Source: Sphingomonas sp. JC676 (GTDB lineage: Bacteria > Pseudomonadota > Alphaproteobacteria > Sphingomonadales > Sphingomonadaceae). From it: a DNA stretch of 64,000 nucleotides. Within the stretch, counting starts at the first letter, position 1. Every line of letters starts with the position of its first letter. The notes under the pieces are model-generated. The model ran no database searches. It had not been told where the DNA came from and saw only the letters and a list, made by a program, of their open reading frames with translations. A program made the translations under genes and the position numbers. The DNA is taken from assembly GCF_014489075.1 (NCBI RefSeq), contig NZ_JACTGR010000005.1, positions 248,001-312,000 on the forward strand, given 5' to 3'. Shown piece after piece: positions 46,037 to 55,892 of the stretch.

Positions 46037-47217
46037 GCGACGAGAAGGACGCCACCAGGGTCGTATCCGCCGGCCGCCGGCCCGAATGGACCCAGGGCAT
46101 CGTCAACACGCCCGTCTGGCGCGCCTCGACCATCCTCTATGATTCGGTGGCCGAACTGCGCGAGCGCGGCGCGGCCGACACGCATCACAAGCTGTTCTAC
46201 GGCCGCCGCGGCACGCCGACCCAATGGTCGCTTGCCGACGCACTGACCGAGCTCGAACCGGGTGCTGAAGCGACCCTCCTTTATCCTTCGGGCGTGGCCG
46301 CCGTTGCCTCTGCGCTGCTCGCGGTGCTCTCGCCCGGCGACGAGCTGCTGCTGGTCGACAGCGCCTATGATCCGACGCGCAATCTTGCCGCGGGCATGCT
46401 CAAGCGCTTCGGTATCGCCACCACCTTCTACGATCCGATGATCGGCGCAGGCATCGCCGATCTCTGCACCGATCGCACCAAGGCAATCTTCATGGAGAGC
46501 CCGGGCAGCCTGACCTTCGAGGTCCAGGATGTCCCCGCGATCGTCGCTGTCGCCAAGGCGCGCGGCATCACCACCTTGATCGACAATACCTGGGCGACGC
46601 CGTTGCTGCTGCCGGTGATCGGCATGGGCGTCGATTATTCGATCCTCGCCTGCACCAAATATGTCGTCGGCCATTCGGACGTCATGCTGGGATCGGTGAC
46701 CGCCGCTCAGGGCCAATATGAGCGGCTGCGCGCCGCGACCTACCAGCTCGGCCAATATGCCAGCCCCGACGACGCCTGGCTCGGATCGCGCGGGCTGCGC
46801 ACCATGGCGGTGCGGCTCAGGCAGCATGGCGAGGCCGCGCTCAAGATCGCCGAATGGCTCCAGACCCGCCCCGAAGTAGCGCGCGTGCTCCACCCGGCCC
46901 TTCCCGATTGCCCCGGCCACGAGATCTTCGCGCGCGACTTCAAGGGCGCGTCGGGCCTCTTCTCCTTCGTGCTGGACGGCGGCAGCGAGACGGCGCGCGC
47001 CGCGCTGATCGACGGCCTGAAGCATTTCGGCATCGGCTTCAGTTGGGGCGGCTTTGAGAGCCTGGCACTGCCAGTCGATCCGCAGCGCCATCGCAGCGCC
47101 ACCAGATGGCAGGCCGAGGGCCCGGTGGTCCGCCTCCAGATCGGGCTTGAGGATCCGGACGACCTGATCGCCGATCTCGAGGCCGGCTTGGCCCGTTTCG
47201 CGGGCGCGCGCGGCTGA
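46033..47217 (+). CDS. metC: Cystathionine beta-lyase
   Basis: 394-residue PLP enzyme of the Cys/Met metabolism family that splits cystathionine to homocysteine, pyruvate and ammonia. The Tyr-Gly-Arg stretch FYGRRGTPTQW, the phosphate-binding PSGVAA and the internal-aldimine lysine in ILACTKYVVGHSD are seen. WGGFESL near the C-terminus matches the beta-lyase rather than the gamma-synthase group. ATGA overlap with sseA upstream and TGATG overlap with the MscS gene downstream, so all three lie on one transcript. Confidence 0.93.
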   Translation: MSDEKDATRVVSAGRRPEWTQGIVNTPVWRASTILYDSVAELRERGAADTHHKLFYGRRGTPTQWSLADALTELEPGAEATLLYPSGVAAVASALLAVLSPGDELLLVDSAYDPTRNLAAGMLKRFGIATTFYDPMIGAGIADLCTDRTKAIFMESPGSLTFEVQDVPAIVAVAKARGITTLIDNTWATPLLLPVIGMGVDYSILACTKYVVGHSDVMLGSVTAAQGQYERLRAATYQLGQYASPDDAWLGSRGLRTMAVRLRQHGEAALKIAEWLQTRPEVARVLHPALPDCPGHEIFARDFKGASGLFSFVLDGGSETARAALIDGLKHFGIGFSWGGFESLALPVDPQRHRSATRWQAEGPVVRLQIGLEDPDDLIADLEAGLARFAGARG

Positions 47218-48488
47218 TGGAACGGCTGGGCGCCTGGCTGGCGGGACACAACCTGCCCGGGGCGCCCGAACTGACAGAGGCCGCGGTCGCGCTGGGCCTA
47301 GTGATTGCGGCGCTGACGCTTGGTTGGCTGGCGGGGCGCTATCCCGGCACCCGACTGGCGCGGTTCTGGACCGCACACCTCCACGGTCATGTCGAGGGCA
47401 TCCATCTTCGGCTGTGCAGGATCATGCGGCATGGAACCGCCACGATACTAATCGCGATCATCGCTGCGGCCTGGCCATGGCAGCCGCTGGCGGCGCTCGG
47501 CATCGGCTTCGCCGAGGCTTCGGCGGCGGCGCTGCTGAGCATCGAGGTCTTGCGCGGGTTGAACCTGCCGCGCTGGGCCGCCTGGACCTTCGCCGCACTG
47601 GTCTTCGCCGCGATCCTCTCCCACGCGATCGGCGGGTTCGCGATGGCGCAGGAGACTCTCGACCGCGTGGGCGTCCAGATCGGCCAGCGGCGTTTCACGC
47701 TCCTGTCGGCGCTCACTTTCGCGATCACCGTGCTGCTGCTCTTCGCCGGGGTGCGGCTGGTCAACCGCGTGCTCGCGCAATGGGTCCTCTCGGCGCACGA
47801 ATTCGATCCCACCCAGAAATTGCTCTTCCAGAAGCTGGCGGGCATCGCTGCGGTGGTGGTCGCTTTCTTCATCGGCGTCGACCTGCTCGAGATCGACCTC
47901 ACCGCCTTCACCGTCTTCTCGGGCGCCTTTGGCTTGGCGGTGGGCTTCGGCATGCAGAAGACGATCGGCAATCTGATCGCCGGAATCATCCTGCTGATGG
48001 ATCGCTCAATCAAGCCTGGGGACGTGATCGTGGTCGGCGACAGCTTCGGCTGGGTGAACAAGATCGGCGTGCGCGCCGTCTCGGTCGTCACCCGTGACGG
48101 CAAGGAGCATCTGATTCCCAACGAGAATCTGATGACGCAGGAAGTGGAGAACTGGTCCTACACCGATCGCAACGTCCGCGTGCGCATCCCGGTCACCGTC
48201 TCCTATAGCTGCGACCTCAAGCTCGCGCAGGAACTGATGCTCCGTGCCGCCGCCGAGAGCCCGCGCGTGCTCGACAGTCCCAAGTCCAACGTCTGGCTGA
48301 TGGCGTTCGGCGAAAACGGCGTCGAGCACGAGATTCTCGCCTGGATCAACGACCCCGAAAGCGGCGTCGGCAATGTGCGAAGCGACGTGCTCAACCGGCT
48401 CTGGTGCCTGTTCAAGGAGAACGGCATCACCGTGCCCCTGCCCCAGCGCGAGGTGCGGATGCTGGACTCCGGACACGCCCCGACCTGA
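47217..48488 (+). CDS. MscS-family mechanosensitive channel
   Basis: 423-residue inner-membrane protein. Five or so hydrophobic helices lead to the conserved pore helix and beta domain: TAFTVFSGAFGLAVGFGMQK with the Gly/Ala-packed pore helix, then NLIAGIILLMDRSIKPGDVI and the cytoplasmic C-terminal domain. Opens under membrane tension to release solutes during osmotic down-shock. The start overlaps the metC stop by one base. Longer than E. coli MscS (286) because of extra N-terminal spans. Confidence 0.92.
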   Translation: MERLGAWLAGHNLPGAPELTEAAVALGLVIAALTLGWLAGRYPGTRLARFWTAHLHGHVEGIHLRLCRIMRHGTATILIAIIAAAWPWQPLAALGIGFAEASAAALLSIEVLRGLNLPRWAAWTFAALVFAAILSHAIGGFAMAQETLDRVGVQIGQRRFTLLSALTFAITVLLLFAGVRLVNRVLAQWVLSAHEFDPTQKLLFQKLAGIAAVVVAFFIGVDLLEIDLTAFTVFSGAFGLAVGFGMQKTIGNLIAGIILLMDRSIKPGDVIVVGDSFGWVNKIGVRAVSVVTRDGKEHLIPNENLMTQEVENWSYTDRNVRVRIPVTVSYSCDLKLAQELMLRAAAESPRVLDSPKSNVWLMAFGENGVEHEILAWINDPESGVGNVRSDVLNRLWCLFKENGITVPLPQREVRMLDSGHAPT

Positions 48489-48540
48489 AAATCCGCGGCA
48501 GGTACTCCCCGCGGCCCGGATATCGCCCTACATTCCCCGC

Positions 48541-49677
48541 GTGCCTTCCCCCGTAACCGCCCATATCGCCGACGGCGTCGCATCGATCCCCGCCGCGGAC
48601 TGGGATGCCTGTGCCGGCGCCGGCAATCCGTTCGTCAGCCACGCCTTTCTCTCGATCCTCGAGCGGTCGGGATCGGCGGGCGTGCGCGCCGGGTGGCAGC
48701 CTTTGCCGATCGTGATCGACGGCGCGGACGGCAGGCCCGCGGCGATCGCGCCGGCCTATGCCAAGACGCACAGCCAGGGCGAATATGTCTTCGATCATGG
48801 TTGGGCCGATGCCTGGGAGCAGGCGGGCGGCCAATATTATCCGAAGATCCAGGTTGCGGTGCCGTTCACGCCGGTACCTGGGCCGCGGCTGCTGCTGCGC
48901 GACCCGGCGCTCGCGCCCGCGCTGATCGGCGCGATCGAAGCGGTGACCGACCAGAACCGGCTCTCTTCCGCCCATGTCACCTTCCTCGACGAGGACCAGC
49001 TCGGTTGGTTCGAGGCGGCGGGCTGGCTGGTGCGCGCCGGCACCCAGTTCCACTGGCAGAATCATGGCTATGCGAGCTTCGAGGATTTCCTGAGCGCGCT
49101 CGCCAGCCGCAAGCGCAAGGCGATCCGCAAGGAGCGTGCCCAGGCGCTGGACAGGCTCACCGTCCGCCACCTAACCGGCCCTGAGATTACCGAGGCGCAT
49201 TGGGACGCCTTCTGGGCCTTCTACCAGGACACCGGCAGCCGCAAATGGGGCCAGCCATATCTGACCCGCGAATTCTTCTCGCTGCTCGGCGAAGAGATGG
49301 GCGACGCGGTGCTGCTGATCTTCGCCGAACGCGACGGGGTGGCCGTAGCGGGCGCGCTCAACCTGATCGGCGCCGACGCGCTGTACGGGCGCTATTGGGG
49401 CTGCGTCGAGGAAGTGCCCTTCCTCCATTTCGAGCTCTGCTATTATCAGGCGATCGACGCCGCGATCGCGCGCGGGCTCGCGCGGGTCGAAGCCGGCGCG
49501 CAGGGTGAGCACAAGCTGGCGCGCGGTTACGCGCCCGTCACCACCTGGTCGGCGCACTATCTCCCGGATCCGGGCTTCCGCCGCGCGGTGGCCGATTTCC
49601 TCGCGCGCGAGCGGTTGTCGGTCGAGCAGGAGCAGGAGTATCTGGGCGAGATGATGCCCTTCAAGCGCGCGTGCTGA
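48541..49677 (+). CDS. FemAB/DUF482-like GNAT-fold acyltransferase
   Basis: 378-residue soluble protein of the peptidogalycan-biosynthesis/FemAB-related DUF482 family. Characteristic segments are FVSHAFLSILERSGS near the N-terminus, YEFDHGW-type (YVFDHGWADAW), RKRKAIRKERA and GAQGEHKLARGYAPV at the C-terminus. Probably transfers an amino-acyl or acyl group, acceptor unknown. The start is GTG 48541, since the upstream in-frame extension overlaps the MscS C-terminus. Follows mscS by 52 bp; a hairpin at 49679-49700 closes the unit. Confidence 0.85.
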   Translation: MPSPVTAHIADGVASIPAADWDACAGAGNPFVSHAFLSILERSGSAGVRAGWQPLPIVIDGADGRPAAIAPAYAKTHSQGEYVFDHGWADAWEQAGGQYYPKIQVAVPFTPVPGPRLLLRDPALAPALIGAIEAVTDQNRLSSAHVTFLDEDQLGWFEAAGWLVRAGTQFHWQNHGYASFEDFLSALASRKRKAIRKERAQALDRLTVRHLTGPEITEAHWDAFWAFYQDTGSRKWGQPYLTREFFSLLGEEMGDAVLLIFAERDGVAVAGALNLIGADALYGRYWGCVEEVPFLHFELCYYQAIDAAIARGLARVEAGAQGEHKLARGYAPVTTWSAHYLPDPGFRRAVADFLARERLSVEQEQEYLGEMMPFKRAC

Positions 49678-49678
49678 T

Positions 49679-49700
49679 CCTCCCTTCCCTTCCAGGGAGG
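49679..49700. terminator. Hairpin between convergent genes
   Basis: CCTCCCT (49679-49685), 8-nt loop, AGGGAGG (49694-49700), between the DUF482 gene (+) and a membrane protein gene (-). Possible bidirectional terminator; no long T run. Confidence 0.4.
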
Positions 49701-49714
49701 GGGGCAGTCTCAAC

Positions 49715-51388
49715 TCACTCCGTATTCCCCAGTACCTCGCCCTTTTCCGCGGCCTCGCGGAGCACCTGCGCCTCGGGCTTGGGGACCGGCAGGTCGCCCG
49801 GATGAAGCGGCGGCCCGGCCACGCTGTGGTCGATGCGGAACAGCGCGCTGGTGCCGTCGCGCCACACCGGGATCAGCCCCTGCTCGAAACGCGGATCATA
49901 GGCCGGCGGGCGGATCAGCCAGACATAGTCGAACGCATCGCGCGGGAAGATCGCCAAGCTGCGCGCGATCGGACGCCACCATTCGCGCGGGCACTGGATA
50001 TCGGTGACGATCTCCGACGGATCATGCGCGAAGGGCCGAGCGGCGCGATAGCGCACGGTGAGCAGCTGGCCGCCAGGCATCGACCATTGATCGTTGGTGT
50101 AGGAGAGCTTGCGCTCGAGCGCGAGCGCCGGAACGTGCTGGAGGCGCGTCATTCGCCATTCGTTGTAGCAGGTCTCGCCGACGAAGCTCACCAGCCGCGA
50201 TCCTTCAGGCAAGTGATCGAGCGCCTTCAGCTCGCGATCATAGGATTGGTCGTAGAGAAAGAAGCTGTAGGTGGTCGCGCCAATCCGGACGAGGAAGAAG
50301 GTCATGCCGAGCACTGCGACGGTGGCGGCGCCGCGGATCGACATGCCGGGCTTGGGCCGAATCGCAATGATCGCGATCGCCAGCAGGAAGGGCACTAGCC
50401 GCATGTCCGCATAGGCCGACCCGAACACGACGCGCGGCAGCATGACATAGACGAGCGCGAGCAGGATCGCCGAGAGCGCCAGGTTGCGCGAATATTGGAT
50501 GTTGGGGTCGCGTACCGCCTTGAGCATTAGCAGGAACAGCACGCCGATGCTGGCAATGTCGAACAGCTGCCAGCGGTCGCGGAACACCTGGGTGATCCAC
50601 ATCATCTTGGCGCGCCAGTTGAACCAGTCGAACGTCTGGCCGCTGACATGCCCGCCGCTGCGCCACATCAGCATCAGCAGCGCCGGCGGCGCGAGCACCA
50701 GACACTGAATGCCGGCATGGAACCAGGGCAACAGCCAGGTGTGGACGAAATCCTCACGCCAATGCACGCCGGGGCGGCGGCGCAGGTCGTGCTGGCGGAT
50801 CAGCTCGGCCGAGAAGGCGAGCACGCCGAGCACGCCCCAACCGAAGGTATGGGTGATCCAGATCAGCACCGAGATCGGCAGGAACACCAGCGATCGGAAC
50901 TGCAGCTTGCCCAGCCGCGCGAGCCGAAGCCACCAGCCGAAAGCGAGCAGCGCCAGCGCCATCGACAGCGCGAAATTGACGAAGCCGAAATGGAACGGGA
51001 AGGCATAGGCAAGCGGCAGCGCGAACAGGGCGCTCGCCGGGATGCGGCCATGCACCTCGCGCGAGATCCACAGCAGCCCCGCGACCGTCATCGCGGGGAT
51101 CGTGATCACGATCAGCTTTACCGCGAGTTCGAGCCCGAAGAGCTTCTCGAGCGGAATGATCAGAAGATCGACGCCGAGATTGCCCATCAGCGCCCAGTTG
51201 AAATCATACCATTCGTGGAGGTGCGGCACCTGGTCGTAGACCAATTGGACGCGGTACCGCCCCATATGCCCCGGCAAGTCGACGAGCGGCGGAATGTCCG
51301 GCCAGAGCAAGGGCACGATCGCAATCAGGGTGGCGATGGCGACAAACCATCGTGTCTGCCACCAATGTAGAGCTTCGCCCCGTTCCAT
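49715..51388 (-). CDS. Polytopic membrane protein, GT-C-like, function unknown
   Basis: 557 residues with about ten to eleven hydrophobic spans in the first 370 and a soluble C-terminal region. The first periplasmic loop contains PPLVDLPGHMGRYRVQL; acidic loop residues at this place are typical of GT-C glycosyltransferases, but no firm family motif is present. Last gene of the minus-strand operon with the flavoprotein and the second membrane protein, 39 bp after the latter. Likely acts in transfer or polymerisation of a lipid-linked sugar; this rests on topology and neighbours. Confidence 0.7.
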   Translation of the reverse strand: MERGEALHWWQTRWFVAIATLIAIVPLLWPDIPPLVDLPGHMGRYRVQLVYDQVPHLHEWYDFNWALMGNLGVDLLIIPLEKLFGLELAVKLIVITIPAMTVAGLLWISREVHGRIPASALFALPLAYAFPFHFGFVNFALSMALALLAFGWWLRLARLGKLQFRSLVFLPISVLIWITHTFGWGVLGVLAFSAELIRQHDLRRRPGVHWREDFVHTWLLPWFHAGIQCLVLAPPALLMLMWRSGGHVSGQTFDWFNWRAKMMWITQVFRDRWQLFDIASIGVLFLLMLKAVRDPNIQYSRNLALSAILLALVYVMLPRVVFGSAYADMRLVPFLLAIAIIAIRPKPGMSIRGAATVAVLGMTFFLVRIGATTYSFFLYDQSYDRELKALDHLPEGSRLVSFVGETCYNEWRMTRLQHVPALALERKLSYTNDQWSMPGGQLLTVRYRAARPFAHDPSEIVTDIQCPREWWRPIARSLAIFPRDAFDYVWLIRPPAYDPRFEQGLIPVWRDGTSALFRIDHSVAGPPLHPGDLPVPKPEAQVLREAAEKGEVLGNTE

Positions 51389-51427
51389 CCGCGCTTCTAG
51401 GCATGTGGGCAGCGTGGCTGCAAGCGG

Positions 51428-53173
51428 CTAGCGAAGCTTCCAGACAAGGACCGGCGAGCCATGGACGGCGACGGGTTCAAGCCATTGGAATCGCTCACCG
51501 CGTTCGAGCCGTGCCCAGAAGCCGTTAGGAGCCGACTCGCGGTAGAGCTCAGGTTCGTTGAGGCCCGGGCACACCACGACATATTGCGCGCCGTGCGCCG
51601 CGATCAGCTTGTGCGCCTCCTCGGGCGTGCCGGTAAAGGCAGCGATCACGTCGTGCATCGCGGCCATGTTGCGGTGATGACCGCTGGCGATGGCGCGCTG
51701 ATGCGTCGCGACGATGATGTCGGGCGCGATGTCGATCGGGGCGAAGAGCAAAGCCGGCGGCAACTGATCGACGGCGCGCGCCTGGGTGCCGTCGGCGCAG
51801 GCGGGACGGCCCTGGGCGGCATAGCGTTCCTGCGCGGCGCGCATCGCCTGGGTCTGGGGAAAGCCGAGCAGCGCGACAGCTGCGAGGCCGGGCGAGGCGA
51901 TCAGTAGCGCGGCGGCGGTGGCGGCGGTGCGCGGCAGGACCGAGCGAATCGCACGCGCGCGCGTCAGCATCGCGCTCAACGCCCAGGCGACGCCCGGCAC
52001 GGCGATGGCGTTGGCGGTCGCGCCCGCGCGCATCACCAGCGCGGCAATCAGCGTCGCGGGGATCAGGGCGGCGAGATAGAGGGTCCAGCGGACGCGCGCC
52101 TCGGTGGTGCAGCGGCCGAGCGCGAGCACGGCGCCGGCGATCCCGATGATCGGAAGGCCCACGGTCATGACCGCCCAACTCGGATATTGCTGCCAGACCG
52201 GCAGCCCCTCCGAAACCTTCTCGTACCAAAGCGACCTGGTCAGCGGATCGAGCCGGGCGAAGGGCCCGGCGACGCATTCGGGCGCCTGGAACAGCAGCCA
52301 GCCGATTGCCGCGGCACCGGCAATTGCGAGCACACCGATCCGAACGGGAAGCGGCGCGCGGCCCGCAAAGGTAGCGAGCGTGGTGCCCAACGCGGCGACG
52401 CCGAGCGATGCGATCCAGTCTGGCGTCAGCGCATCGCACAGCGGCGCGACATAGCCTGGGCCGCGCGTGGCGAGCTGGAGCAGCAGCGCCGCGCCGAACA
52501 GGCTCCAGACCATGGCGATCAGCGACGCGCGCCGCGCCGGATCGAACGCCCAGGCGAGCGCGGCGATGCCGCACAGGGTGGCGGCGATCGGCAGGCCTTC
52601 GAGCGAGATGGTGATCAGCGCTGCGAGCGACAGCCCGATCAGCATGCCAGCGCGGATCGTCGGCTTACCAGCGAGCAGCAGCAGCGCCGCGAGCGCGAGG
52701 ACGACCTGCCAGCCGTGATGATCCACCCTGAGCGGCCGGGTCTGGTAGAGGATCGGTACCGACAGCGGCACGATCAGCACCGCCATCCGGGCGATGTCCG
52801 ATCCGGCCAGTCGCCGCGTCAGATGCGCCGCGAGCGCGAGGATCGCGAGCAGGGTGACAAGCGGTACGACAATCAGCGCGGCCTGCTCGGCGCCGGCCTG
52901 GCCCAGCAAAGGCCGCGTGGCGAGGATCACCGCGGCGATCGGCAGGTCGACGAGTCGCGACCAGTGCATCGCACCCGCGGCGAGCCGATGCTGGCTGACA
53001 TCCCACCAGCTCTGCCCGGCAAGCCAGTCGCGCACCTGCATCAGGCGCATGGGATCGTCGGGATCGGGAAATTTCAGGCGCGCCAAGTCGCCCCAGCTCG
53101 CCGCGACCAACACGACGCAAGCGAGTGTCCAGGCGATCGCGATCGCTGGCCAGAGGCTGGCGGACCGGTTCAC
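51428..53173 (-). CDS. Polytopic GT-C-type membrane glycosyltransferase-like protein
   Basis: 581 residues with roughly eleven spans. The first loop reads [18 protein letters not shown], with a DxDD-type acidic motif as in GT-C and oligosaccharyltransferase-like enzymes, followed by [11 protein letters not shown]. The soluble C-terminal domain is about 150 residues. Overlaps the upstream flavoprotein gene by four bases, so co-translated. Predicted to use a polyprenyl-linked sugar donor; acceptor unknown. Long antisense and shifted ORFs here are shadows. Confidence 0.75.
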   Translation of the reverse strand: MNRSASLWPAIAIAWTLACVVLVAASWGDLARLKFPDPDDPMRLMQVRDWLAGQSWWDVSQHRLAAGAMHWSRLVDLPIAAVILATRPLLGQAGAEQAALIVVPLVTLLAILALAAHLTRRLAGSDIARMAVLIVPLSVPILYQTRPLRVDHHGWQVVLALAALLLLAGKPTIRAGMLIGLSLAALITISLEGLPIAATLCGIAALAWAFDPARRASLIAMVWSLFGAALLLQLATRGPGYVAPLCDALTPDWIASLGVAALGTTLATFAGRAPLPVRIGVLAIAGAAAIGWLLFQAPECVAGPFARLDPLTRSLWYEKVSEGLPVWQQYPSWAVMTVGLPIIGIAGAVLALGRCTTEARVRWTLYLAALIPATLIAALVMRAGATANAIAVPGVAWALSAMLTRARAIRSVLPRTAATAAALLIASPGLAAVALLGFPQTQAMRAAQERYAAQGRPACADGTQARAVDQLPPALLFAPIDIAPDIIVATHQRAIASGHHRNMAAMHDVIAAFTGTPEEAHKLIAAHGAQYVVVCPGLNEPELYRESAPNGFWARLERGERFQWLEPVAVHGSPVLVWKLR

Positions 53174-54684
53174 GCCGCGCGCAGGCGGCCCGGCACCTGG
53201 CGTTCGGATGCGAGCGCCGCCTGTTCGCCCTCGGTGCCGCTCTCATGATATTCGGCGTCCTCATTGACGTTCCACACGTCATAGACACGCTCGCCCGCCT
53301 CGATATTCCGGACGGTGAGCATCGCCGTCATCATCGCATGATCCTGGTTGTTGTAGCGATGCATGCCGTTGCGGCCGACCAGGTGGAGCGTCGGATAACG
53401 CGCCTCCAATTCGCGGCGCAGCACGTCGACATTGTCGCGATAGCTCCCGTCATAGACCGGATACGCCTTTTCCTGGCGCACCACCGCGCCGCCGACGACC
53501 TGTTCGGCGCTGCACAGGCCGAGCATTGCCAGTTCGCGCGTGGCGAGCGCGATCAGCTCGTCATCGGCCATGCTCCACAGGCCGTCGCCCTCGAAGCAGA
53601 AATATTCGAGGCCGACGCAAGCGATCGATTCGTCGGGCACCATCTCGGGCGACCAGCTGCGGAAATTCTGCACGCGGCCGACCTTCACGCCCTGTTCGTG
53701 GATGTAGATCCAGTTATCGGGAAACAGGTCCTCCGAACGGATCATCAGCGCCACCGTCAGGAAGTCGCGATAGTGAAGGTCCATCGCTGCCGGGATGCTC
53801 GCGGGCATCGGCTGGACGCGGCTCGCGAGCTCGCGCATCGGCGCGGACGAGATGACGTGTGCGGCGTTGACGGTGACGATCTCGCCGTCGCCGCGCGTCG
53901 CCTGGACGTTCCAGCGGCCGGTCGCCTCGTCGAAGCGCATCGCCTTCAGCGCGTGATCCATCAGCACAATATTGCCGCCCTCGACCATCCGGTCGCGCGC
54001 GGCTTCCCACATCATGCCGGGGCCCTTGCGCGGATAGCGGAAGGTCTCGAGCAGTGTCTTGGTCTCCATGCCGTCATTGGGCTTCTTGTTGAGTCCCAGC
54101 GAGCGCTTGAGCCCGTCGATCACGGCCTTGCCCAGGCTCAGCCCCTTGATGCGCTGCGCTGCCCAGTCGGCCGACATCTCGTCGCACGGCATGCCCCACA
54201 CCTTCTCGGTATAGGTCTTGAAGAAGATCGAATAGAGCTTGTGGCCGAACTGGTTGACCACCCAGTCCTCGAAGCTCTTCACCTCTTTCCTGGGAAAGGC
54301 CTTCGCTTTGGCATAGCTCAGCATGCACAAGGTCGAGGTGAAGATGCCGAGGTTCATTAACGCCTCGAACGCGCGCAGCGGATAGCTGTAGAATTTGCCG
54401 CCATAGAAGATGCGGCTCATCCGCGGGCGCTCGATGAAATCGTTGGGCAGGATCTCGTTCCAGAGATCGACCACTTCCTTCGACTTGGAGAAGAAGCGGT
54501 GGCCCCCGATGTCGAAGCGGAAGCCCTCATGCTCGACGGTGCGGCTGATGCCGCCGACATAGACCGGATCCTTCTCGAGGATCGTCACCGAATACCCTGC
54601 CTTGGTCAGCAGATAGCCGGCGGTCAGGCCAGCCGGGCCGGCGCCGATGATCGCGACGTCGACGGCATTCTTGGGTGCGGGCAT
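53170..54684 (-). CDS. FAD-dependent oxidoreductase, UDP-galactopyranose mutase/amine oxidase-like
   Basis: 504 residues. FAD-binding Rossmann motif [15 protein letters not shown] at residues 11-25, then the family segments [25 protein letters not shown] and [22 protein letters not shown]. Such proteins cluster with polysaccharide genes and resemble UDP-galactopyranose mutase or protoporphyrinogen-oxidase-fold enzymes; the substrate is unproven. First gene of a three-gene operon with two GT-C-like membrane proteins, which points to surface glycan or glycolipid synthesis. Upstream, CTAA-N7-TTAA-N7-CTAA (54737-54762) resembles a CtrA site. Confidence 0.82.
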   Translation of the reverse strand: MPAPKNAVDVAIIGAGPAGLTAGYLLTKAGYSVTILEKDPVYVGGISRTVEHEGFRFDIGGHRFFSKSKEVVDLWNEILPNDFIERPRMSRIFYGGKFYSYPLRAFEALMNLGIFTSTLCMLSYAKAKAFPRKEVKSFEDWVVNQFGHKLYSIFFKTYTEKVWGMPCDEMSADWAAQRIKGLSLGKAVIDGLKRSLGLNKKPNDGMETKTLLETFRYPRKGPGMMWEAARDRMVEGGNIVLMDHALKAMRFDEATGRWNVQATRGDGEIVTVNAAHVISSAPMRELASRVQPMPASIPAAMDLHYRDFLTVALMIRSEDLFPDNWIYIHEQGVKVGRVQNFRSWSPEMVPDESIACVGLEYFCFEGDGLWSMADDELIALATRELAMLGLCSAEQVVGGAVVRQEKAYPVYDGSYRDNVDVLRRELEARYPTLHLVGRNGMHRYNNQDHAMMTAMLTVRNIEAGERVYDVWNVNEDAEYHESGTEGEQAALASERQVPGRLRAA

Positions 54685-54736
54685 TCCGGTGCTTCCCCCG
54701 TGGAGCGTTGTGCCTCGGGGAATGCGGCCTGAAGGG

Positions 54737-54762
54737 CTAAGGTCTGGTTAACAGGCGGCTAA
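54737..54762. promoter_or_regulatory. CtrA-like half-site array
   Basis: CTAA (54737-54740), 7 bp, TTAA (54748-54751), 7 bp, CTAA (54759-54762): two overlapping near-matches to the CtrA consensus TTAA-N7-TTAA, about 53-78 bp upstream of the flavoprotein ATG. Each pairing carries one mismatch. Confidence 0.4.
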
Positions 54763-54777
54763 ATGCGGCTGGTCCGG

Positions 54778-55269
54778 CTATTCCGCCGCGCGAACCTCGG
54801 GCTCCTCGGCCACGTTCTCGGGCAACGCCCACAGCATGTCGCCCTTGCCCAGCGCGCGCCCGTCATGTGAGCGCACCGTGACCGGCGCGATCGGCCGGTG
54901 ATCGCGCGCGTCGACCAGGATCGGCATCGCCGGCACGCCGGTCTCCCAACGCTCCCCCCATTGGCGGAGCGCCACCATCGTCGGCAGCAGCGCATAGCCC
55001 TTGTCGGTCAGGCGATATTCGATCTTGCGGCGGTCGTCGGCGCAGGGCTGGCGGACTAGGATGCCATGCCCCACCAGCCGCGCCAGGCGGTTGGCCAGGA
55101 TGTTGCGCGCGATGCCGAGTTCGGACTGGAATTCCTCGAAATGGTGCAGGCCATTGAACGAGCCGCGCAGGATCAGGAACGACCAGCGTTCCCCCATCGC
55201 CTCCAGCGCCGCCGGCAGACTGCAATCTCGCGCCAGTTCGCGCAGCGACTCTCTGATCGCACCACCCAT
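54778..55269 (-). CDS. HxlR-family winged-helix regulator
   Basis: 163 residues. The N-terminal HxlR domain starts with CSLPAALEAMGERWSFLILR and continues with FEEFQSELGIARNILANRLARL, the usual HTH. The C-terminal extension of ~60 residues contains PVTVRSHDGRAL. Often redox- or aldehyde-responsive local repressors. ATG 55269 has AAGGTGA at proper spacing; a TTG two codons upstream is the alternative. Divergent from the CC_3452-type gene, with a TTGC dyad between them as a candidate operator. Confidence 0.9.
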   Translation of the reverse strand: MGGAIRESLRELARDCSLPAALEAMGERWSFLILRGSFNGLHHFEEFQSELGIARNILANRLARLVGHGILVRQPCADDRRKIEYRLTDKGYALLPTMVALRQWGERWETGVPAMPILVDARDHRPIAPVTVRSHDGRALGKGDMLWALPENVAEEPEVRAAE

Positions 55270-55316
55270 AAGCAATCACCTTACGGCAAAATCCGCGCCA
55301 GCGGAACGGGATAAAA

Positions 55317-55331
55317 TATTGCAACGCAACA
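55317..55331. promoter_or_regulatory. TTGC dyad between hxlR-type gene and CC_3452-type gene
   Basis: On the minus strand this reads TGTTGCGTTGCAATA, differing from the 14475-14489 site at one position. It lies 48 bp upstream of the HxlR ATG and 89 bp upstream of the divergent gene. Confidence 0.45.
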
Positions 55332-55419
55332 CTAGTTTCTGCTTGCAACTTACCTCTATGTCAATTAGGTAGTGATTCGCAACTAGATTGCACGATAAAC
55401 TTCCCCAGGAGGAACTGTC

Positions 55420-55731
55420 ATGAGCCGTTTCTTTGCTGTCGCGGCAGTCGCCGCGGCCACGCTGGCGCTCACTCCCGCAGCCGGCATCGCCCAATCCCGC
55501 GGCTATTACTCCGCCACCCCCGCGACCGCGCCTGAAAAGGCCAGCCTGGTCACGCGCTCGACCATCTGGAAGTGCGGCAGCGGTGTCTGCACCGCGAGCA
55601 AGGCGAATGCCCGTGACGGCATCGTCTGCGAGCTGGTCGCCCGCGAAGTCGGCACGCTCACCGCATTCCGTGCCAACGGCGCCGATTTCGATGCCGATGC
55701 GCTTGCGAAGTGCAACGCCAAGGCGCGCTGA
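55420..55731 (+). CDS. CC_3452-family small secreted protein
   Basis: 103 residues with a clear signal peptide (MSRFFAVAAVAAATLALTPAAGIAQ). The mature part carries three Cys residues (WKCGSGVC, IVCELV) and a fourth near the end (AKCNAKAR), so two disulfides are possible in the periplasm. It matches the alphaproteobacterial CC_3452 family of unknown function. A strong ribosome site AGGAGGAA precedes ATG 55420, and a strong terminator follows, so it is expressed as a single well-translated message. Confidence 0.85.
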   Translation: MSRFFAVAAVAAATLALTPAAGIAQSRGYYSATPATAPEKASLVTRSTIWKCGSGVCTASKANARDGIVCELVAREVGTLTAFRANGADFDADALAKCNAKAR

Positions 55732-55768
55732 TCCGAACAGGATCGGGGCTGCCTCCGAGCGACAACTG

Positions 55769-55806
55769 AAAGCGCCGTCGGCCTCTCCCGGGCCGGCGGC
55801 GCTTTT
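55769..55806 (+). terminator. Rho-independent terminator
   Basis: 15-bp stem 55769-55783 with 55791-55805 containing one G-U pair, a 7-nt loop and a closing T run (CTTTTG). Begins with an A run, ends with a T run, 38 bp past the CC_3452 stop. Confidence 0.85.
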
Positions 55807-55892
55807 GCATTCGTGCCACACCGGGCTCCCTTCTGGAGTCTGCGCCCACTAAAACGTTGCAATGCAGCGTCGCAGCGCCCCATTTAGGAGAC

